Below, piece after piece: positions 1-5,406 of a stretch of DNA of 10,931 nucleotides; position 1 is the stretch's first letter; each line of letters begins with the position of its first letter. The DNA comes from Chloroflexota bacterium (GTDB lineage Bacteria; Chloroflexota; Anaerolineae; CG2-30-64-16): positions 1-10,931 of the forward strand of contig JAKPQT010000289.1 in NCBI GenBank assembly GCA_029555885.1, in the 5' to 3' direction. Both the position numbers and the translations under genes were made by a program. The notes beneath the pieces are model-generated. The model saw only the letters and a program-made list of their open reading frames with translations. It was not told where the DNA came from and searched no databases.

Positions 1-940
1 CCCAGCCGACCTGCCAGTCGGCATAGGGCGAGTCACCGATGCCGACCCGGTAGTAGCCCGGGCCGTCCGACCAGTTCTCCGCGTTGTACTTGGGCTCCTG
101 GATGGCCCAGGAAGCGGAGAAGGGGAGCATGTGCGGCAGCGTCACCGGCCCGCTGAGGTCCTTGCGGACGGCCACGAAGCGGTCGAACAGCGCGGGGATG
201 TCGGCGCAGTCGAACGAGTAGACCCGCAGCCGCAGCGTCACCTCGTCGCCCGGTCCCCAGTCTGCGGCCCGGTCGTCGCACGGGTGATCCATGCTGGCGA
301 TAGTGTAGCGGCGGTCCTCCCGCATCCCCGGCGCGCCGAGGCCGATTTCGACGCGTGTGCGTGCGTCGTTCTCGGTGATCTCCAGGCCGGAATCGCCCAG
401 GCGAGTCGCCTGGTCGGTCAGCAGCCAGAGGCCGCGGCGCGTGCGCGGGTTGTGGATGCCGACCGCGGGGGTGCTCAGGTCGCGCGTCAGCAACTGGATG
501 CGCGAAAGGCCCGGCCCGATATTGAGCCGCGGCACGTCGGTGATGTGGGTCGGCGCATGGGGCCCGCGCAGCGCCGGGTCGAGCACCAGAGGCGGGTAGC
601 GCACCTTGCAGGAGATGAAGCGGTTGCCCGCGTAGACTGCAGCCGGCATCACGAGGTAGTCGCCCGGGTCCCAATCGTCCAGACCGAGCACCGCGCTGAC
701 CGCAACCTGCTGCGCCCGTCCCGCAGTCACGCGGAAGGTGACCTGTAGTTCCAGCGCGTCGGGCCTGTCATCCACGCCGGTGACGCGATAGCTCGCTTCC
801 CACGTCGCGCCCGCGAATTCGCAGGATGCCGTATCGCCGGTCCAAGCGAAATCCTGTGCCTCCAGCAGATGCGCGCCGTCATAGCGGCGCAGGCGGCCGT
901 GCCAGGTTGCGGCCAAGTGGCGTAAGAGATCATCCCACAT
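1..940 (-). CDS. Unrecognised protein, N-terminal 313 residues (partial); possible carbohydrate-active enzyme
   Basis: A minus-strand frame is open from an ATG at 940 to the left edge, giving 313 codons with no stop. The protein starts MWDDLLRHLAATWHGRLRRY and is soluble, with no signal peptide or membrane segment. It is rich in Trp, Tyr and Asp and in alternating beta-type segments, for example a stretch around residues 85-115 containing LDDWDPGDYLVMPAAVYAGN, and one around residues 165-190 containing NPRTRRGLWLLTDQATRLGD. This looks like a beta-sandwich domain preceding a catalytic domain that would lie outside the window. I recall similar unnamed proteins beside glycoside hydrolases, but cannot name the family. 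It is last in the visible operon, 53 bases after the hydrolase stop, which suggests a role with the same imported sugar. The start is moderately sure: an AGAAGGG lies about 13 bases upstream, farther than ideal. A high-arginine frame at 33-674 on the same strand is only a shadow of this gene. Confidence 0.8.
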   Translation of the reverse strand, partial: MWDDLLRHLAATWHGRLRRYDGAHLLEAQDFAWTGDTASCEFAGATWEASYRVTGVDDRPDALELQVTFRVTAGRAQQVAVSAVLGLDDWDPGDYLVMPAAVYAGNRFISCKVRYPPLVLDPALRGPHAPTHITDVPRLNIGPGLSRIQLLTRDLSTPAVGIHNPRTRRGLWLLTDQATRLGDSGLEITENDARTRVEIGLGAPGMREDRRYTIASMDHPCDDRAADWGPGDEVTLRLRVYSFDCADIPALFDRFVAVRKDLSGPVTLPHMLPFSASWAIQEPKYNAENWSDGPGYYRVGIGDSPYADWQVGW

Positions 941-968
941 GGGCGTTGTGCATCCCTTCTGTCGGGTG

Positions 969-997
969 GCAGAGACGTCCCGCGTGGACGTCTCTAC
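969..997 (-). repeat. Intercistronic palindrome between hydrolase and downstream gene
   Basis: Ten-base perfect arms (971-980 AGAGACGTCC and 986-995 GGACGTCTCT) flank a 5-base loop. In the minus-strand RNA the stem extends to 12 bp through a U-G wobble (996/970) and a G-C pair (997/969). The hydrolase stop codon (994-996) lies in the stem. No T-tract follows on the minus strand, so it is not a classic intrinsic terminator. The GTAGAGACG...CGTCTCTAC pattern resembles short palindromes I recall as dispersed in cyanobacterial and Chloroflexota genomes; that is from memory. Confidence 0.75.
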
Positions 998-3057
998 AGG
1001 TTGAGGAGAACGACTTCATGGAGATCCAGGCGGGGAATGACGACGGTGTCGCCTGCAACGGTCAGCGGCTGGCCGGACAGGGCCAGCGTCGCACCCCTGA
1101 CCTGCCGCCCGTTGACGCGCAGCCGCAGGTCGTGGACCGGGTTGACCTCACCGGGCGCGTGGAGGTGGCCGGCGCGCGGCGGGTTGGGGTAGGCGTAGGC
1201 GCTGCCCGGCGCGTTGTGCAGGTGGACCGCGATGGCCTCCCCCTGCCGCCGCGCGTTCATCGTGACGCACAGCGGCCCGTCGAGCGTGATGGCGGGCGCG
1301 GCCAGTCTGACCAGCACATGCCGCAACAGCTGCCGCATGTGCCCGGTGGGGCTGTTGAGGTAGTTGGTGAACAGGTCCACGCCCGTGTAGATGACATGGC
1401 CGCGACCCACGCGGCGCGTCCAAAGCCCCGGCAGTCGCGCGGGCAGCTGCGCATGGGCCAGGTTCTCGAAGTCATCCCAGTGGCCGCTCAGCCGGTCTAC
1501 AACGTGAGCCAGCAACGTGACATCATCGGACGGCGCAGCCAGCGTGTGCGGCGCGTTGAACGTCACATGCCGGCCTGCAGCCGCGAACAGCGCCGGGTCG
1601 GTGACTTCCAGCGTCGGCGCACCCACCCCGCTGCGCCGCTCGCGGATGCCGAGCAGCGCGTCGAGCACGGGCACATCATGCGGCTCGCCCCACTCATCGC
1701 GCGTCCCCACCTCGTGACACGCCAGCACGACGCCTCCGCCGCGCACGTATTCTTCGATCTGGCTGGCCTGCTCCCGCCTCAGGCATGCTGCGTTGCCCAG
1801 GATCAGCACAGGATACGCAGCCAGTTCATCCGGTGCCAGCATGTCATCGAAGACGACCGAGCTCTGGAGATGGCTGTGACGGCAGAACTCGTTCGCGCCG
1901 TGGACGCCGTCCCAGCCCGCGAGCGCGGCCCCGTAGAAGTCCATCGTGTTCTGCGATGCGAGGATCGCCGCGTACGGGATCGTTTCGCCGCCGAGGTAGG
2001 GCATCCGCGGGGCCGCAGCCTGCTCCATCGCGGCGAGTACCGGCGCCATCAGCCGCGGGTCGGTCCCGACGCCGCACGAGGCCACGCCGCCCGCACCGAT
2101 GCAGCCGAGCACGGCCTGGACCGCGGTCAGCGGTTCATGGTCTGGCACCCAGATGTGCCAGTGGTCGCACAATGGCCACCAGCTTTCCACCCCACGCGTG
2201 CATCCGTAGGCCTGGTTGATCTTCATCTGGACATCAGCCTGGCCCGGAAAGCCGTCCAGCTCGGTGCTCATCAGCGCGTTCCAGCCGAACTTGCGCAGTG
2301 GAATCGCCGGCTGCCAGGCCGCGAAGGGCCGCCGCCGGTAGTTGTTGAAGCAGACGACCGCGGCGGGATTGGCAGCCGCGACCGCCTCGACGCAGCGCCG
2401 CCAGACGTCCATGAGCACATCGTACCGCCACTTGATCCACACCTTCGTCCGGCGTTCCGTCAGGTCGATGATCTCCGGCAACTCCAACCCGGTGTCGGCC
2501 CGGAAGCGCGCGCGGCACCAGGCGCAGCGGCAGCCCGGCTGGCTGAACGCGGGGGAAGCGTTGTGGTTGGCCCAGGTGGAGCCGTCGAACCAGAGGCCGT
2601 CGAAGCCGAGGCCGCCGGCCTGCGGGTCGCCCACGACCTCCGCGGCAAACTGCGGCAGCAGCTCGCCGTAAGGGGAGTTGAAGCACGCGTAGGCATGCTC
2701 CCAGGCGGGGTCGCCCCGTGTGCCGGGCATATGGTAGAACTCGACGGCCCAATCCGGGTGCTCCGCCAGCACGCCGCCGCCCAGGTTGAGCGGGTACCAG
2801 CTCAATACAGGCCGGCCGATGGCGTGCAGCCGATCGATGAGGTAGCGGAAGATGTCGCGATCCGCCTCGGGGTGGTGGACGGGGAAGACGCGCGAGGGGA
2901 AGAACGGCGTGCCGCGCGGGCTGACTGCCGAATTCCAGCACGCCTCCACTCCAGAGGCCAGTATACCCTCGACCAGGGCGTCCACGTAATCACGCGTCGG
3001 CGGGTGATTCCCGCGGTTCTCCAGCCGCGTCGCGGTCAGTTCGTAGGGCTTTATCAA
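994..3057 (-). CDS. Glycoside hydrolase-like protein with beta-galactosidase trimerisation-like domain
   Basis: This 687-residue protein has no signal peptide, so it is probably cytoplasmic. Residues 1 to about 330 look like a (beta/alpha)8 barrel of the hypothetical glycosyl hydrolase GHL6 type. Seen there are a GFDGLWFDGS strand motif (about 151-160) and a Cys-x-Cys-x-x-Cys cluster in PGCRCAWCRARF (about 174-185). Residues about 399-446 (DDMLAPDELAAYPVLILGNA, then EEYVRGGGVVLA) match the style of the beta-galactosidase trimerisation domain (PF08532). The C-terminal 100 residues look like a small beta domain. The classical GH42 sequence is not obvious, so the substrate is unknown. It probably cleaves a sugar brought in by the transporter encoded just upstream in the operon. 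I chose the TTG at 3057 because AAGGAG (3064-3069) sits 6 bases upstream. An in-frame TTG at 3072 is possible but lacks a binding site. Coding status is very sure, the family fairly sure, the activity unknown. Confidence 0.88.
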   Translation of the reverse strand: MIKPYELTATRLENRGNHPPTRDYVDALVEGILASGVEACWNSAVSPRGTPFFPSRVFPVHHPEADRDIFRYLIDRLHAIGRPVLSWYPLNLGGGVLAEHPDWAVEFYHMPGTRGDPAWEHAYACFNSPYGELLPQFAAEVVGDPQAGGLGFDGLWFDGSTWANHNASPAFSQPGCRCAWCRARFRADTGLELPEIIDLTERRTKVWIKWRYDVLMDVWRRCVEAVAAANPAAVVCFNNYRRRPFAAWQPAIPLRKFGWNALMSTELDGFPGQADVQMKINQAYGCTRGVESWWPLCDHWHIWVPDHEPLTAVQAVLGCIGAGGVASCGVGTDPRLMAPVLAAMEQAAAPRMPYLGGETIPYAAILASQNTMDFYGAALAGWDGVHGANEFCRHSHLQSSVVFDDMLAPDELAAYPVLILGNAACLRREQASQIEEYVRGGGVVLACHEVGTRDEWGEPHDVPVLDALLGIRERRSGVGAPTLEVTDPALFAAAGRHVTFNAPHTLAAPSDDVTLLAHVVDRLSGHWDDFENLAHAQLPARLPGLWTRRVGRGHVIYTGVDLFTNYLNSPTGHMRQLLRHVLVRLAAPAITLDGPLCVTMNARRQGEAIAVHLHNAPGSAYAYPNPPRAGHLHAPGEVNPVHDLRLRVNGRQVRGATLALSGQPLTVAGDTVVIPRLDLHEVVLLNL

Positions 3058-3063
3058 GTTCGG

Positions 3064-3069
3064 CTCCTT
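3064..3069 (-). promoter_or_regulatory. Ribosome binding site selecting a TTG start
   Basis: On the minus strand AAGGAG is followed by six bases and then TTG at 3057. It lies inside the longer open frame that begins with another TTG at 3072, and therefore argues for the shorter 687-residue hydrolase. Confidence 0.65.
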
Positions 3070-3076
3070 CAATCCA

Positions 3077-3175
3077 CGGTTGCAAGTGCAAGGTTACAGG
3101 TTGCAGGTTACAAGTCACGGTGGGCCGCTAGCGAACCGGCAACCGGTAACTTTCAACCTTCAAACCTGGAACCAC
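3077..3175. repeat. Two facing degenerate heptamer arrays forming an imperfect inverted repeat
   Basis: The 136-base gap between permease 2 and the hydrolase contains six consecutive heptamers at 3077-3118 (CGGTTGC, AAGTGCA, AGGTTAC, AGGTTGC, AGGTTAC, AAGTCAC). After a 15-base spacer come six heptamers in the complementary sense at 3134-3175 (AACCGGC, AACCGGT, AACTTTC, AACCTTC, AAACCTG, GAACCAC). The second array is an imperfect reverse complement of the first, so the RNA could fold into a long mismatched hairpin. No reading frame crosses it convincingly. It may be a degenerate tandem-repeat element of a type scattered in some bacterial genomes; function unknown. Confidence 0.75.
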
Positions 3176-3193
3176 ACTATCGTAGTGAAGACT

Positions 3194-4090
3194 TCACTCC
3201 TTGACGGAGCCGAGCGTCAGCCCGTGGATGAAGTAGCGCTGCAGGAGCGGGTACACGAGCAGGATGGGGATCGCTGCAACAAGGATCATCGTGGTTGCCA
3301 GGCCCTCGGGCGTCGCATTCTGGAAGACCTCGCCGGCCTTCTGTGCGCCGCCGGCTGTCATCCATTGCAGGTTGCGCGTAGTCACAAGGTTGTACAGGTA
3401 GCTCTGCAGCGGCCAGTTTGCCAGCGACTTCATGTAGATGATGCCGTCGAACCAGGAATTCCAGTGCCCGACCGCAGAGAAGAGCGTGACCGTCGCGATG
3501 ACCGGCTGCGAGATGGGCACGAACAGCTTGAACAACACCTGGAAGTGGTTCGCGCCGTCCAGCACCGCGGCCTCCCACAGCTCCCGGCTGATGCCGCGGA
3601 AATAGTTGATGATGAGGATGGCGTTGAAGATGTTCAGCGCGCCCGGGATGACCAGCACCCAGAATTTGTCGATGAAGCCCAGGTTCATTAGGGCCAGGAA
3701 GGTGGGAATCAGGCCGCCGCTGAACAGCATCGCAAAGAGCATAATCATCTTGAACACAGTTCGCCCCGGCATGTAGACGCTGTCGCGCGAGAGCGGGTAG
3801 GCGGTGATGATTGTTACCAGCAGGCTGAGGCTGACGCCGACGACCACGCGCAGCACCGAGATGCCGAACGAGCGAAGAAATGCGTCGTTCCTGAAGATGT
3901 ACCGGTAGTTGTCCAAGTGCGGGTTGACCGGCCAGAGCGACACCGTGTTGGCTGACACCGACTTGAAGTCGCTGAACGACAGGGCGATGACGTGGACGAA
4001 GGGCGCCAGGCACAGGACAACCAGGGCCGCCAGGATGGTGTACAACACGATATCGGTGATGGTATTCAGCAGGCCGCGTTCGCGAATCAT
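3194..4090 (-). CDS. ABC sugar transporter permease, YtcP/AraQ type
   Basis: This 298-residue inner-membrane permease is one half of the heterodimeric channel of a CUT1-like carbohydrate importer. Hydrophobic segments include ITDIVLYTILAALVVLCLAP near the start, a pair in the middle (VVVGVSLSLLVTIITAY and MLFAMLFSGGLIPTFLALM) and a last one near residue 270. The binding-protein-dependent transport signature is present: the EAA loop at about residues 173-197 reads EAAVLDGANHFQ and continues to a conserved Pro. It contacts the ATPase. The SGGLIPTF and C-terminal YFIHGLTLGSVKE pieces are typical of the YtcP group that pairs with LplB. The start at 4090 is preferred because AAGGAG (4099-4104) lies 8 bases upstream; a longer TTG start at 4108 lacks one. 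The gene begins 24 bases after the stop of permease 1, so the two are probably translated together. Substrate cannot be read from sequence. Confidence 0.93.
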   Translation of the reverse strand: MIRERGLLNTITDIVLYTILAALVVLCLAPFVHVIALSFSDFKSVSANTVSLWPVNPHLDNYRYIFRNDAFLRSFGISVLRVVVGVSLSLLVTIITAYPLSRDSVYMPGRTVFKMIMLFAMLFSGGLIPTFLALMNLGFIDKFWVLVIPGALNIFNAILIINYFRGISRELWEAAVLDGANHFQVLFKLFVPISQPVIATVTLFSAVGHWNSWFDGIIYMKSLANWPLQSYLYNLVTTRNLQWMTAGGAQKAGEVFQNATPEGLATTMILVAAIPILLVYPLLQRYFIHGLTLGSVKE

Positions 4091-4114
4091 GGAGCAATCT
4101 CCTTCCAACTCCGT

Positions 4115-5074
4115 TTAGAAGATCCGGTAGTTGGCGAATTTGCCTGCCAACCAGTAGGATGCGACGATCAGGAAGAACCCGACGACCGACTTCATCAGGC
4201 CGACCGCAGAGGCCAGCCCGTAGTTAATCATCCCGCCTTCGCCGATCAGGCCGACGCGATAAACGTACGTATCGATGATATCGCCCGTTCGCATGACCGA
4301 GGGGTTGTACAGGACCAGCACTTGGTCGAAGCCAGCGTTGAGGATGCTGCCGAGGCTCAGACAGGCCATCAGGATGATGGTCGGCAGGATCGAGGGCAGC
4401 GTGATGTAGCGGATGCGCTGGAACCGGTCTGCGCCGTCCACCGCCGCGGCCTCGAAGAGTTCCGGGTTAATGCCCGTCAGCGCGGCGAGATAAATGACTG
4501 CGCCGAAGCCGAAGCCCTTCCAGACGTCGGAAAGGATCAGTGTCCAGGGAAATACGCTCGGCTTGCCGAGGAAGCGCACCGTTTCCAGCCCTAATGCGGA
4601 CAATCCCTTATTGACCAGCCCCGACGTGCCGAGCACCTGGATCATGATGCCGCCGATGATGACCCAGGAGAGGAAGTGGGGCAGGGTCGTGGCGGTCTGG
4701 GTCAGCCGTTTGAACAGGCGCGGGCGCACCTCGTTGAGCATCAACGCGAAGATCACCGCCGTAATCTGGCCCAGGATGATCTTGCCCATGGCGATGACTA
4801 CGGTGTTGCGAATGATGTTCATCGCATTCCGGCTGGCGAAGAAGGTCTGGAAGTTCTGCCAGCCTACCCAGGGCGAGCCCAGGATGCCTTCAGCGAATTT
4901 GTAGTCTTTGAAGGCAATCAGGATGCCCCACATAGGATAAAAGTGGAAGAGTATTAACATGACCAGCGCCGGGACGAGCATTGCGTAGAGCATCCAATCT
5001 TTCTTGAATACGCTGCGCAGGGAGGGGTTTTTCTCGACGGGCGAGGCCCGCAGACGTTGGGCGAGTGTTGCCAT
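4115..5074 (-). CDS. ABC sugar transporter permease, LplB type
   Basis: This 319-residue inner-membrane permease pairs with the downstream permease. The first membrane segment (WMLYAMLVPALVMLILFHFY, about 27-46) is followed by the family-typical PMWGILIAFKDY. Further segments lie near 85-113, 131-148, 180-198, 227-245 and 292-310. The EAA loop at about 208-232 (EAAAVDGADRFQRIRYITLP) is intact and would dock onto the ATPase. I chose ATG 5074 because GGAG (5081-5084) lies 6 bases upstream; the in-frame ATG at 5086 has no binding site in front of it. It is separated from the binding-protein gene by an unusually long, hairpin-filled gap of 332 bases, but is tightly linked to permease 2. No ATPase gene accompanies the pair, as is usual for this LplB/YtcP/LplA class, which borrows a shared MsmX-type ATPase (family knowledge). 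Confidence 0.93.
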   Translation of the reverse strand: MATLAQRLRASPVEKNPSLRSVFKKDWMLYAMLVPALVMLILFHFYPMWGILIAFKDYKFAEGILGSPWVGWQNFQTFFASRNAMNIIRNTVVIAMGKIILGQITAVIFALMLNEVRPRLFKRLTQTATTLPHFLSWVIIGGIMIQVLGTSGLVNKGLSALGLETVRFLGKPSVFPWTLILSDVWKGFGFGAVIYLAALTGINPELFEAAAVDGADRFQRIRYITLPSILPTIILMACLSLGSILNAGFDQVLVLYNPSVMRTGDIIDTYVYRVGLIGEGGMINYGLASAVGLMKSVVGFFLIVASYWLAGKFANYRIF

Positions 5075-5128
5075 CTGTCGCTCCATTGGGAGAAGATGCT
5101 GCTGTAAGACCTAAATGTCGTAACGGCG

Positions 5129-5178
5129 GTAGCATAGCCCCTTGCGGGCGTTCCGACGGGCACAAGGCCCTATGCTAC
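5129..5178. repeat. Inverted repeat 4 of the spacer (GTAGCATAG type)
   Basis: Arms 5129-5144 and 5163-5178 pair over 16 positions: nine perfect (GTAGCATAG/CTATGCTAC), two mismatches, then five perfect (CCTTG/CAAGG), with an 18-base loop. It is the element closest to the permease 1 start, about 55 bases upstream. It could be a dispersed repeat or an RNA structure affecting permease translation. Confidence 0.75.
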
Positions 5179-5209
5179 GAGTTATGGGACAGACTCAAGG
5201 TCCGTACGG

Positions 5210-5259
5210 ACCGAGGCTTCAGGCGGGCTGCGATATCGGCGGTGGGCTGAAGCCTCGGT
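5210..5259. repeat. Inverted repeat 3 of the spacer (GAGGCTTCAG type)
   Basis: Thirteen-base perfect arms: ACCGAGGCTTCAG at 5210-5222 and CTGAAGCCTCGGT at 5247-5259, with a 24-base loop that itself contains GATATC. The left arm overlaps the adjacent palindrome GGTCCGTACGGACC (5199-5212), so the two structures would compete. Confidence 0.8.
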
Positions 5260-5278
5260 TTGACACGGAAGGAGCGCA

Positions 5279-5316
5279 TCAGCCGGGATGGGTACGATGA
5301 GATGGCGCCCGGCTGA
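5279..5316. repeat. Inverted repeat 2 of the spacer (TCAGCCGGG type)
   Basis: Nine-base perfect arms TCAGCCGGG (5279-5287) and CCCGGCTGA (5308-5316) flank a 20-base loop. One mismatch outside the arms is followed by two further pairs (5276-5277 with 5318-5319). Confidence 0.7.
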
Positions 5317-5343
5317 CGCCCCGGTTCCGGATGTCACGATGGG

Positions 5344-5377
5344 TCAGTCTATCCGGCTGACCGGCCGGATAGACTGA
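5344..5377. repeat. Inverted repeat 1 of the spacer: strong 14-bp stem after the binding-protein stop
   Basis: Perfect 14-base arms TCAGTCTATCCGGC (5344-5357) and GCCGGATAGACTGA (5364-5377) flank a 6-base loop (TGACCG). It begins 29 bases past the stop of the solute-binding protein gene. With no U-run after it on either strand, it is better explained as a 3' barrier protecting the binding-protein mRNA, or as a Rho- or processing-linked element, than as an intrinsic terminator. Confidence 0.85.
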
Positions 5378-5406
5378 GTCGATCATCTGGTCGGAGGATC
5401 GACAGA

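Larger units (their letters stand above)
5075..5406 (-). other. Long intercistronic spacer with four stem-loops
   Basis: No convincing gene lies in these 332 bases. They hold four separate inverted repeats, listed individually, covering about half the spacer. A perfect 14-base palindrome GGTCCGTACGGACC (5199-5212) abuts the third of them. None of the stems is followed by a T-tract on the minus strand. I see no strong internal promoter for the permeases. Confidence 0.8.

Noticed and set aside
33..748. Long frames on both strands at the left edge
   Set aside because: Both give arginine/proline-rich low-quality proteins. The minus-strand frame starting at 940 reads as a normal globular protein and explains the region.
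3184..3198. Palindrome AGTGAAGACTTCACT over the permease 2 stop
   Set aside because: A 15-base odd palindrome is expected by chance at about this frequency in the window, and its RNA stem would be only about five pairs.
826..3204. A 792-codon plus-strand open frame opposite the hydrolase gene
   Set aside because: Its product is rich in Arg, Gln, Val and His without domains, and it exactly mirrors a well-supported hydrolase gene; long antisense frames are common in GC-rich DNA.
5344..5377. Strong stem-loop as an intrinsic terminator after the binding-protein gene
   Set aside because: No T-tract follows on either strand, and the permeases downstream would be left without a visible promoter.
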